Below, one piece after another: positions 1 to 10,914 of a stretch of DNA of 64,000 bases; positions within the stretch are counted from its first letter, which is position 1, and every line of letters starts with the position of its first letter. A program made the position numbers and the translations under genes. Under the pieces are notes generated by a model. It was not told the origin of the DNA. It saw nothing but the letters and a program-made list of their open reading frames with translations, and did no database searches. Origin of the DNA: Purshia tridentata (Eukaryota > Streptophyta > Magnoliopsida > Rosales > Rosaceae). Where the stretch lies: NCBI GenBank assembly GCA_003254885.1, contig QANT01007445.1, forward strand, positions 42,860 through 106,859. The letters are read 5' to 3'.

Positions 1-465
1 GATTGTCAACCCCTTGAAAGATTCTAGTTCATATCTGTAAGCTGAAATGTAACGCATCAGAAGGCCAATCCCAACCATGAACAATTTATTTAACAGAAAA
101 TTAAATTATATTAATATTAATTTTACGTAGTAACCATCTATATCATCTTCTTCTCCGCGCGTCAAGGCTCATCGTTTACTGGCTGCTCAGTTTGACCCAC
201 ATGTCTCCGAAAGCTCTTTTCTATTCCCATATGGCATACGTCACTCAATCTGACATTTCTTGAGATTTGTATAGCTGTGCTGGCACTTGCAGACAGACAG
301 AGACCCACCCAAAACGCTCAAGTTTAAGCAGTCTCAAGAGCTGAGGTTTTTGATTGGTTTAATATTAATTAGCCAAACCCAGTTCTTCTCGGTCTCTCTT
401 TCTCTCTCTCACATTTTTTTTCTTTGTCTATTTGCGCCAAGAAATTGGTGTCTGGCGCTGACAAA
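1..465 (+). promoter_or_regulatory. Upstream region and 5' leader of the BAT1-like permease gene
   Basis: No coding sequence is supported here. A pyrimidine-rich leader (runs of tctctctttc near 393-425) precedes the permease start codon at 466. The longer frame beginning at 287 is not coding, because it reads through the first exon in the wrong frame and crosses a splice donor. I cannot place the transcription start precisely. Confidence 0.4.
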
Positions 466-3433
466 ATGGCACTGCCATCTCATGCAGCCCCAAACGGCAG
501 CGCTTCACGGGATTCCGGCCATGCCCGTCTCCACGAACTTGGCTACAAACAAGAGCTCAAGCGTGACCTCTCGTAATTTTCCCAAATACACATTTTCTTG
601 TTTTTTGGTTTTTGAGGAGACTTTTCATTTTTGTTTGAGGTTTTTTGGTTTATGGGTCTCGTTGGAATTGCAGGGTGCTTTCGAATTTTGCTTTTTCATT
701 TTCAGTCATATCGGTGCTCACCGGTATAACCACTCTTTACAACACTGGGCTCACTTTTGGTGGCCCAGTTTCTATTGTTTACGGGTGGTTTATAGCTGGT
801 TCTTTCACCATGTTTGTTGGGTTGTCCATGGCTGAGATTTGTTCTTCCTACCCAACTTCTGGTGGTCTATACTACTGGAGTGCTATGCTTGCTGGCCCAT
901 CGTGGGCATCCTTTGCTTCTTGGCTCACTGGCTGGTAATTTATCTTGCTTTGTCTTGCTTCTTCGTAATCCAAAGTTCTCATTTTTAAGTTTCCTCTCCG
1001 GTTCTTTTTTCTTTCTTTTCGCTTTTGTTACAACTTTTTTACGGTAGTTTCCTCTCATTTCATTTCCATTAATTCATTCTTGCTAATCACTTTGATTACT
1101 GACAAATTTTACTCATTTAGAGTTTGATTGCTTTAAAAAGGACCAAAATTTTGGAGTTTAATTGGGATCATGGGATCTGCAGTGCCTATAGCCGATCTTT
1201 ACAGCTCCTGTGCATAAGCTTTCATACTATGTGTCCCTTGTTTAAGTATTCTTACAAGTTTAATCTTTCATTTGTCGTAAATTCTCAATTGTAAGGTATT
1301 AGACTCGATCACAGTATTTATTGGTGATATTGTTACCTTGTTATTCCCAGCCTAGTACTGAAATGTATATTGCCTGCAATTTTAATTGTAAGATAGTTCC
1401 AAGTTTGTCTGCCATACTGTTTTCTGATGACAGTAAAATGATCTTACTTTTTGCAGGTTCAACGTAGTTGGTCAGGTACTTACAAAAATTCTTAGGTTCT
1501 GGAGCTTAAAATCCTTCAATATACATTGTGAGGTCAAGTTTGTTATGGATGTGATATAATCCATTATAAGCTCTTACTTGATTGCTACCTTATCATTGTA
1601 GTGGGCAGTCACAACGAGTGTAGATTTCTCACTTGCACAGCTGATTAAGGTGATCATTCTCCTTAGCACAGGTGGAAAAAATGGTGGTGGCTATGAGGCT
1701 TCTAAATATGTAGTTATTGGTTTCCATGGAGGAATTTTGCTTCTACATGCTACCATAAACAGTCTGCCCATCTCGTATTTATCTTTCTTTGGACAGCTGG
1801 CTGCTGCATGGAATGTTGTAGGTATGAGGAATTTTAATCCCTTTTCCCTTTTCTAGTTTTCAATTTTATTGCTTGATGCCATCTATATCTTACTTTTCTC
1901 ATAGCTATTGGAATATATAGGTGTTTTTGTCCTTATGATTCTCGTTCCCACTGTTGCAACGGAGAGGGCTAGTGCCAAGTTTGTATTCACTCACTTCAAC
2001 ACTGATAATGGGGAGGGAATCGGGAACAAATTTTACATTTTTGTTCTGGGACTTTTGATGAGTCAATATACCTTAACTGGGTATGATGCATCTGCTCATA
2101 TGGTAAGTTGATATTTTCATTCTTTTCAAATTAATTCACTTCCTTGAGAAGCTATCCCAACTTGTCAGGTAAACATCAACACTTCAGTGAGGTTGAAGCC
2201 TAGATCTGAATAAGGTGCATCCTATTTTTGGAAGAACAGAATTATGGAAATGTCAAATGCTATGTCATCTTTTCATGTATGAAGTTGTATCATATTAACA
2301 ACTTAAATTATATCATACTTGCATCATAACTAGTTTATTCATATTGTAGTGATATGATATCCAAATCAACTACAAGATATTCCTGAACTTATATAATGTT
2401 TAGCTCTTCTGTATGTCTGATTATGGCTCAATGCTTGGTCATATAATTGGAGATAAATCATTGTGTTCACTTCAACTTCTGTTTCTAGACAGAGGAAACC
2501 AAGAGTGCTGATATAAACGGACCAAAAGGAATAATTAGTTCCATCGGGATATCTATTATTGTTGGATGGGGTTATATACTCGGCATCACCTTTGCGGTTA
2601 CCAACATCCCATACCTTTTGGATGCGAATAATGATGCTGGTGGTTATGCCATTGCAGAAGTATTTTACCTAACATTCAAGGGTAGATATGGTAGTGGAGT
2701 TGGTGGAATTATATGCTTGGGAGTGGTTTCTGTTGCCATATTTTTCTGTGGTATGAGTTCAGTTACTAGCAACTCCAGGTAAGCAAGTCTGTTTTATTTG
2801 TCCCATATAACAAGAACCAATAGGGTAGATTTAATCTCTTAGCTGCTCACAGCGCTTAAATTTCTTCTCAGGATGGCTTATGCATTCTCTAGAGATGGAG
2901 CCATGCCATTTTCATCTTTTTGGCATAAAGTGAACAATCATGAAGTCCCAATAAACGCAGTTTGGCTTTCAGCTTTTGTATCATTTTGCATGGCACTGAC
3001 TGTAAGCATATCACTTGCAATAAATTTTCTCTTTTTTTTTTTCTGCAACTGCTAACCATATACTTGTTTGTTTCAATCTTTGCAGTCTCTTGGAAGCATT
3101 GTGGCCTTTAATGCCATGGTATCTATAGCAACCATTGGACTTTACATTGCTTATGCCCTACCCATCTTCTTTAGGGTGACCTTGGCACGCAAGTCCTTTG
3201 TCCCAGGACCTTTCAACTTGGGTCGCTATGGAGTCCTTGTTGGTTGGATCTCAGTTCTTTGGGTAGCAATCATCTCGGTCCTCTTCTCATTGCCTGTGGC
3301 CTATCCAGTTACCAACGAGACACTTAACTATACTCCTGTTGCAGTTGGTGGTTTGCTAATTATTACAGTTTCTTCTTGGATCTTGAGTGCTCGGCACTGG
3401 TTTAGAGGCCCAATAACCAACATAGATGCATGA
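466..3433 (+). CDS. BAT1: BAT1-like bidirectional amino acid permease (APC superfamily)
   Basis: Eight exons: 466-572, 674-934, 1457-1475, 1602-1821, 1921-2102, 2489-2778, 2872-3001, 3086-3433. They encode 518 residues, about the length of Arabidopsis BAT1. All junctions are GT-AG and all phases close. The protein is a hydrophobic, multi-pass membrane carrier of the APC superfamily. Family hallmarks are the N-terminal HARLHELGYKQELKRDLSVL, the helix containing SVLTGITTLYNTG, the EICSSYPTSGGLYYWSA motif, and YDASAHM followed by TEETK. BAT1/GABP proteins move amino acids or GABA across plasma or mitochondrial membranes; that role is family knowledge, not visible here. Exon 3 is a 19-nt microexon completing WFNVVGQ. 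At exon 5, two AGs compete (1904 and 1920); 1920 restores the conserved VGVFVL reading. The gene converges on the response regulator downstream. Confidence 0.93.
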
Positions 3434-3971
3434 ACATGTGTATATTCAGTGATTTTCATTCTTTATAAGCATTTATAGAATAATATTATTTGTTTCTAAG
3501 CAAAGCAACTCATGTAGTTTACATTTTTTTATCAAAAGCCGATTACTTAATTTGTACAAATTATCCAATGTTGTAAGGTAATTTCCAGATTATAACGATG
3601 GAGTCTCATCTCATAGCATTCATAGAGCTCTGTAGGAGATTACATATAAAACAATATCCAATTGATTTGGGAGTTCTGTCGAGATCTATATTTTAAGTAT
3701 AGTCGACTTTCAGCAAATGCTAATCATAGGTTCATAATCACTATGGTAATAAATTCACAAATGGAAGACGGCTCAAGAATCAAATGATTGAAGACATTAT
3801 TAACTTATACTGGCTATATGAATGTAGTGTGATAATAATTCACAAAAGTTTTGAAATGCAAAACAGTTTTGTTCTTTTCCCTAACACTTCTGTAATGGCA
3901 AAAGTCTACTTCGAAGAAAGAAATTGATCTCTATTCCCTATAACCATCCACCTGCAGCTGGAACTCATAAA
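3434..3971. other. Convergent 3' intergenic region
   Basis: This 0.5-kb stretch lies between the stop codon of the permease (+) and the stop codon of the response regulator (-). It must contain both 3' untranslated regions. AT-rich sequence with aataatatt-like motifs near 3480 could serve as a poly(A) signal. No gene or repeat is seen. Confidence 0.4.
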
Positions 3972-6552
3972 CTACTGTGGATCTGTGCCATTTTCAAACA
4001 AAGTAGTCCTTAGCCTTTCACAGTAACGATCAGCGTCAGCTGCATTTGGTGCACTTCCAAAACAGTTGTACTCCTCTGGATCTTCTTCAAGTATTTTCAA
4101 CAGTTCAGCATACTCTGACAAGGGTTGGTTCTTGTTTGGTGAACAATCAACATCACCAGCATTTGGTGCACTGCCAAAACACTCCTCTGGATCTTCTTCA
4201 AGCAATTTCAACATATCAGCAAACTCTGACAACGGTTGGTTCTCTCTTTCTGTAGTATCCAGCTTGTGGCTTCCATCATTGAAGTCTGCTGGAAGTTTCT
4301 CTAGATTGGTTACATTGTCTGAAGCTACCTGTTCTGGCACAAGCTCAAGTACTTCATTTATTCCTGCAACTTCTGTTAAATAATGGTTCGGATCTTCAGA
4401 ATCGAATTGACCAGTCAAAGCTGGAGTATAATACTGCTCTTGATTCACAGCAGGAGGCTCAGTTGGAAGCAGAAATGTATTTGCTGATATGAAGGGAGAA
4501 GCAGCCTCTGGAGTCATATAGTTCATACTTGGTAAGTTCATTTCACTTACTTTTAAACAACTCTCTTCTAATCCAAGAGGTTGTGTGTTCTTCAAGATTT
4601 CATTCATGTCAGTATCATATGTAAAACTGTTTGGTATATTGGTATGGTGACTTGTGTAGTGAGACAAGTCTGTATGTCCTGAATTCATATTCTGCCTTGT
4701 ATAGTCAAGATTGGTGAAACTAGGTACAGAGATTGGAGGTCTGGTCAAATAATTTGGAGTAGCTACTTGTGTTATATTACCTCGGACTCCAAAACTTGAA
4801 GTACCTTCTCCTCGCTGGCATACCAGAGAACTTTGCTTTGCTGGTGGAAGTTCATTTTTGTTGTTGCCATTGGATGATTTACTTCCTGAAGGTAAGCTAG
4901 TTGTGCCAGTTTCAAAAATTCGCTGTATTTGACTTTTGTATTTCTGCAATGAAAGAATCTAACATAAATGATAAACCCTTCTTAAAGCGATTACAAAGAC
5001 AAAGGAAGATTAAACAGAATGAGTATCATGAATTACTTGATAGAAAATGAATACTTGATTCTTTAGATATAAACAGAAGATAACCTGCAGATGGCTTCCG
5101 ACCTGGCGCACTGTTATATCAGGCACATCCATCAGTCTTAGAATTGATTTAGGACGAGCTTCTGAATCCAAAAAGAAAACAAGAAAACGAAAATAAGTTC
5201 TTAGTAATTCATAAGGGTGAATCATAATGCACCATTCCTTTCTAAGAAAAAAGCTTTACTTTCTCCTAAGGCACTTATAGCTGCTGTAAATTTGAGATGC
5301 AGGTCTGGAGTCCAAATGGCACGCGATTTTTTGTTGGTAGAGCTGCCATTGCTATCCTTCTTTTCCATCCTTTCCTCATTGTCTATAGTTTCAGAATCAG
5401 TTTGCTCTTTGTTTTTCTTAATCTTCTTCTCTTTCTCTTTCTCTTTCTCTTCTTTATCATCAGTTGGTCGCTTAACCCCAGGTGCTGTTTGTTTCTGGCT
5501 CTCTGTGGTTATCAACACTTCAACACCACCAGCCTCATTGATCTCAAGGACTTGAGAAACCCTTCCATGGTTAATAATTTTTTCACAATTTGGTTTATGC
5601 ATGTCCTTCGTCGAGATTCTTATATTCCGATACACATGCTGCCACAGGTTTTTCATATCCTCCAAAGAAATTGGTTTCTCAAGGAAAAAGCATGCTCCTT
5701 CAGCCAGGGTTTTCTTGGCTATGTGAGCATTCATTTTGGAGGACATAACTGCATGAAAATTTAAGTTATCAAACAATTGCTACATAAGAAGAAATTAACT
5801 TCTGTAATCCAATAAATCAAAATATGAAAATTTGATTTAATATTTGAATCTTACATATGACAGGAATCTCCTTCTCAAGTAGTACTCGCAGAAAAGCAAG
5901 ATTGTCCATATCTGGCATGTTAATGTCAGCCATTACTAGTTTATAGTGCTCCTTTTGATCCCTAATCATGGACAAAGCAACAGATGCCAGCTCGGTTGTG
6001 GTGACTGAAAGAAAATAACAAGAAATATACGGTTAAATTTCATTCAACATTCAGATCTATTTACCAAGTTGCAAAGAACAGGCATCAAGATAAAATCTCT
6101 TTGATACATTGTTATATCAGAAAGTAGATATGTTTAAAACTAGTTTACTAGCCCTCATACATTATTCTGGTTTGTTCAATTTAAATTTATATGTATGAAG
6201 GACTTCAAAAAATCAGATCCCGAAAAACAAGATGTGTCACAGCATTCGAACGCCAGTGCTTGAGCGTTTGAATGCTGTGAGACATCCGGATCCCGCCTAA
6301 AATGCACCTCCTAGCTTTATGCATCTCAGTTTTATTTGAAAGATCCACAGACCACCAAACATTTGTGTATTGACATAAATATGAACAAAATTTAATTATT
6401 GTTATTATTATGATTATTATATTACCCTTGAATGAGTATTGTTCAAGCGTTGATGCTGTGTACATGAGGGACAATGTGTCATGATCGACCAGCAGGATTT
6501 GGAGACCTTGTGCAAAGCTAGGGACACCACTAAAAATCTCTGTACCACTCAT
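3972..6552 (-). CDS. Diverged type-B response regulator (receiver plus GARP/Myb-like domain)
   Basis: Five exons, in order of translation: 6552-6426, 6004-5855, 5748-5260, 5161-5085, 4943-3972; 604 residues. Start chosen at MSGTEIF, although an in-frame ATG lies at 6618. Residues ~17-130 form a receiver: the phospho-acceptor D69 (MADINMPD), S95 and K117 (LEKPI) are kept. The usual VDDD acidic pocket reads VDHD, so H24 replaces one aspartate. Residues ~233-292 are a GARP DNA-binding domain (IWTPDLHLKF...VGSHLQKYKSQ), diverged from the canonical form and one residue short at the exon 3/4 junction (LGEKARPK). A lysine/glutamate-rich linker separates the two domains. The C-terminus carries a duplicated acidic segment. 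Type-B regulators activate cytokinin-response genes in the nucleus; the altered pocket suggests weakened or phosphorylation-independent function. By position it matches APRR6 (At1g68210) in Arabidopsis, which is my inference from memory of gene order. Confidence 0.85.
4022..4240 (-). repeat. In-gene tandem duplication encoding a repeated acidic motif
   Basis: The last exon of the response regulator encodes two adjacent copies of QPLSE(F/Y)A(D/E)(M/L)LK(L/I)LEEDPEE followed by CFGSAPNA. Copy 1 spans about 4240-4130 and copy 2 about 4126-4022. The copies are also clearly similar at the DNA level, for example ccaaaac and tcctctggatcttcttcaag. It looks like a fairly recent internal duplication that doubled an acidic, possibly activating, segment. 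Confidence 0.8.
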
Positions 6553-6618
6553 GTATTCCACTTTCGGCAGAAGAATAAGTTTTAAGATTGAGTGCAACAG
6601 AGAAAACAAGAAACCCAA

Positions 6619-8951
6619 AAGCTTGAATCTGAAAAAGAATTAGATTAAGCTTTAACTTGAATATATTTATATATAGGAACAAGTTCAACAGTCTCTGGCC
6701 CTTTGACTATGAAACTATGAAATAAGAAGAAGAAGAAGAAGAAAGAAAGAGAGAGAGAAAGAAATGGCCTTATTTCATTATTGTCTCAGTTTCATGCCTC
6801 AGGAGTCAGAACATTCGTGAACAAATTTTCAGGTCACTTGAATTATATGAAAAGTAGCAAAACCTCAGGCCAGATAGTCAAACAATGTTCAGCCCTGTAT
6901 TAAGTGTAATAAATCTCACTTAGTGTGTTTGGTTTAAGAAAAAAAGTATCACACATAAAACATGCATGTTTTAGAATTTTGATCCTCTACTTGTCTTTTT
7001 TTACTTGTTTGTACTTGACTTATAATCTTAACCGTATATTTATTATCTAAAAATAGAAAATAAAAGATGAAATGAATTCGTATAAAAAGTTTTAAAAAAA
7101 AAAGTTCAAATAGAGAATCCAATACCCATGTTGTTAGGAATAATTATAAAATATTATTCAATTAAAAAATATTCCATATACAGTAGCTTTTGACCAATGG
7201 GCTTTTTGGGTAATTTACTTTAATTGAAAGTCCTTCGACTTGCATTCTTACCAATTAGAAAATATAAAAGCAGTTAGGCGAAATTCTATTTTAGAAGCAC
7301 ATAGAATTGTCCCGTTGGTAAATTCTTTGAGTTCTTGCGTAGCATGTAAGGAGTTACAGAAACTGTAGGGAAAAATAATTAAAGGAGGTGGAATATGTGA
7401 TACGTAAGAACATTCAAATTAAATAATTAACAAATTCTGACAAATGTCTTGAAAATAAATGCCTTTTTCTTAAATAGTCTCAAAGAAATAATGAGTCAAA
7501 GTAGTCAGTTATTTGGAGTTTTAATTAAGTTTTTGAACTTAATTTGTTACACAATTGTTAAAGAAGATAGGAACAGATAGAATTTCACCCTTAAATAAAA
7601 TAAATTTTTTGTTAAATTGGAGTGTTTGATTAGATTTTAATTATAATCTTTTAAATATGCGCAACTAAATTATTATTATTAGTTACATTATTACTCATAA
7701 TTGAGTGGATGCGATCATATTCATAATTATGTGTGTGTTTATTAATTATTTTAAATGGAGGCGAACAAGCTCACAAAGCTAAAGCCGGCTTTGCCATACC
7801 CTCTTATTTGAAATTTTAATGAAGTTTTTTAACCTAATTTTTTACACAAGTGTCAAAAAAAGATAGAAATTCGTAGTTAGATAGATCCTTATTATTATAT
7901 TCGAGTGTTAGATTATATTTTAATTATAATATTTTGTATATGCGCAAATAAATTATTTTTTGTAGTTACATTATTACTCGTAATTGAGTGCGGTCATATT
8001 CATAATTGAGTGTGCGTACATTAATTAGTTTATATGTGGCGTACTAATTGAGTTAACTTATGAGTGGCTTTCTTATTCCCCCCTTATTTGGAGTTTCAAT
8101 GAAGTTTTGAACTTAATTTGTTACACAAGTATTACAAAATATAAGAGTAGTTAGATTTTCATTCATAAACCAAATAAATTTTTAATAAATTCGAGTGTTA
8201 AATTAAGTTTATTATAATCTTTAGTATAATGTTGAAATAATTTATTATTTATAGTTACATTATTACTAATAATTGAGTGCAAGTGCAATTATATTCATAA
8301 TTAAGTGTGCGTACATTAATTATCTTATATGGTGGCAGACAAGCTAAATGAGCTAAGCGCGGCTTTCTTGTCCCCCCCTCGTTGTGTTGGTTTTGAGCGT
8401 TTTGAACATTTGGTTGGCGTTAGTTAAAAATGTAGTATTCTTTCGACTTGGATCATTTAATCACAATTATAATATGAAAAGATCTAAACTCAAAATCTAA
8501 AATACCATTTAATCTTAATGAAAATTAAGTTTAATAGAGGGATGAAAGTCTAAATTTCTAAAGGCAGAGGCTTTACATTGCATACACTTGTTATTAGATT
8601 TATAAATGCGAAACTCTCACATAGGGTGCCAATTTAATATTATCTGTATATTTAATTTCTTACAAAAATAAAAACTCCGAATAAGATCTGAAAATAAACC
8701 CATCTCAGTCTCACACTTACGCTGTTCGATCCAGCCCAGGAATACACTCTATGTTGGGTTATTAGGTCAAGTAAGGACCCAACCCGATCACCTATACCCA
8801 AGCCCCAACCCATAACCGGGACTTGGATGCTGACGGTCATATATAATTATAAACTATTCAATCTTATTGAGGCTTGGTCTTTCGAATTCGGCGGGACACT
8901 CAATAATTACAACTGAAATTGAAGAGACGCAGAGACTGCTTTCAGAGGTTG
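6619..8951. other. Divergent intergenic region with tandem repeats
   Basis: This region separates the response regulator (-) from the SUMO-like gene (+) and should hold both promoters. It is AT-rich. A (gaa)n/(aga)n tract lies at 6725-6765, and a three-unit diverged tandem repeat at 7512-8383 is listed separately. The small reading frame at 8652-8840 shows no recognisable product and is not annotated as a gene. Confidence 0.5.
7512..8383. repeat. Three diverged tandem repeats of about 285-295 bp
   Basis: Units at about 7512-7805, 7806-8086 and 8087-8383 share an order of blocks. Each begins with ttgga/gaagtttt and then aacttaatttgttacac. All contain tagttacattattact, then taattgagtg, then catattcataatta and tgtgcgtacattaatta (diverged in unit 1). 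Each ends near ggctttcttgtccccccct or a variant of it. They are AT-rich with many point differences and indels, so the array is old. Confidence 0.8.
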
Positions 8952-10914
8952 ATGATGGTGAGGCTCTAATTCCTCATTAGGTTTCTTTTTTTTAAAAAAA
9001 AATTTCTCTTACAATTACATTATGTACTGTAAGTATCTCCGACTGTGATTTCTGATTCCAGGAGGAATTTTCTGAAGAGCTTGAGCCCTTATTCGATTAC
9101 AGGCGCGTGCAGCCTCGCAATGTCATTTGCCTTGACGGTGAGCTCTTCTGTGCCCTCTATTTCGTTGATTAATTTGAGAGAAAACAAAAATTTCATGAAT
9201 ATTTGATAAAAAAAGGGAATTAATATCTTCTTCTTCTTTTTTTGAATTCAAACGAGGTTGAATCTTGACATTCAGTATTTGAAGCTTTTAATATCTTAGC
9301 CTTTTATATTTCTTGCAGATGATGATTTAGATGCGCCTGTAGCTTCTCCTTCGAAAAGGAGGAAGATTTCCAATTCCAAGGTAACAAATTCATATCCATA
9401 TTATTTCACTGCAATATGTAATATGTGTGTGTAAATCAAATTCCATGTGATAAGAGGAATTTTTATGAATTGGAGTGTCTATCTTTGATGAATATTTATT
9501 TTATTGATATTATTGGATAATATTGGAACTAGGTTGAAAAGGTTGATGACACAGTGAAGGTGACAAATGTTATTGATTGTGAAGATAAGGAAGAGGAGGA
9601 TTGGTTACCTCCTCCGCCCAAGGTTTCCACTGATGCTAAGCTGCGCGGTGAGGATTCAACCTTAAAGCAATTGAGGTATTCTAGATTTTCGGTTTGTGGC
9701 TATTGCTTTGCTTTTTGAACAAAATCTTCTTGTTTCATATGTAACTTTGTTTGGTGGTGTCGAAAGAAGTTAGAATAAGACCCTTTTTGAGTATGGTATA
9801 ATTCATTTGGCTATTGTTCTTAGAATTTTTAGAGTCAGATTGCTTATGTTGTAGATGGTTTGAAGTAGGAGCCGTGTCTGCAATCTTTGTGAAAGAACGT
9901 TGGGTTTTAATAAATTTATTAGTCTAAAACATTAAGCCTTTATTTGGCTCTTAAAAATACTGATCATAGTTATTCTTGTTAATTTTGCTTCCCCCCTCCC
10001 CCCCCCTTCACCCTTTAATTTCTTTTGGGTTCTGGTTGCAACGTAATTTTGCTAATTATATGTGATTCATGCATGTAGATTAAAAAAGCAAGAGCTGGCA
10101 TCATTTACACAATCAGCTAAAAATTTGTTGCAAGCTGTGGAGGAGTCTGCAAAAAGAGAAATCGGTAATTCAGTGCAGTCATCGTTGGAGATTGTTGCAG
10201 ACAAACCTTCAAAGCCCCATGTTGAAAGAAACAAAATAGTTATATCTATTCAAGACAAGGGTGGAGTTAGGCAATTTCGCATATACATGGTATGTTGTGC
10301 AGAAAGTGTGAACCTGTAAAATATGTTTGTTTAGTGATTATAATGTGTATAATTTTTAAGTCTGTGGCCAGTTATTAATAGTAGGAAATGAAGTGGGGGT
10401 TCACCAAATCTTATAACATTAATTAAACACTGTTATACACCAAGGTTTTAACCAGCCCTTCTTCTTGCCTGAACTTGGGTACTGTTACAACTATATTTTC
10501 TGCATATTTCCTCTCTCATCTTTGTAGATTTATATTTCATGTTGTGGTTAATCAAATTTCTTCAAAAGGAATATGTGGTACGTTTACCTTCTCTTTGTAA
10601 ATCTGAAATTAAAAAAAAAATAGGGAGATTCTTCCATGAAGTACATTTCCTTTCATAGTTCCTTTCTGCTCTCTCTCTTATACTTATATTTCTTTGTGGG
10701 CTATATGATATGAGACATCATAATTATATTTCTTCTACTTTGATAGGATGACAAGTTTGAGCGGCTCTTCAAAATGTATGCAGATAAGGTTAAGCTTGAC
10801 CTCCAGAATTTAGTGTTTTGTTTTGATGGGGACAAAATAGGTCCAGCTGCCACACCTGATTCCCTTGGAATGGAGGACAATGACATTATTGAAGTGCATG
10901 CTACATCGAGGTGA
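8952..10914 (+). CDS. Rad60/SUMO-like domain protein (NFATC2IP-like)
   Basis: Six exons: 8952-8957, 9062-9137, 9319-9380, 9533-9675, 10079-10289, 10747-10914; 221 residues. Coding exon 1 holds only two codons (ATG ATG), followed by EEFSEELEPLFDYRRV. Residues ~28-110 are acidic and basic low-complexity sequence with a nuclear-signal-like SPSKRRK. The C-terminal ~80 residues are a ubiquitin-like fold of the Rad60-SLD type: NKIVISIQDKGGVRQFRIYM, then DDKFERLFKMYADKV, LVFCFDGDKI and NDIIEVHATSR. No di-glycine follows the fold, as is usual for SLD proteins, which act as SUMO mimics in SUMO-pathway and DNA-repair complexes. It resembles Arabidopsis At1g68185 in size and layout. The 3' region to about 11,540 may include a spliced untranslated exon (AG near 11,401). 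Confidence 0.88.

Noticed and set aside
287-835. 182-residue frame at the BAT1 locus
   Set aside because: It crosses exon 1, a donor and exon 2 in the wrong frame; the family protein is read in other frames.
5217-5764. Plus-strand frames over the response regulator exon 3
   Set aside because: They are antisense shadows of the receiver/linker exon, which has family-level similarity on the minus strand.
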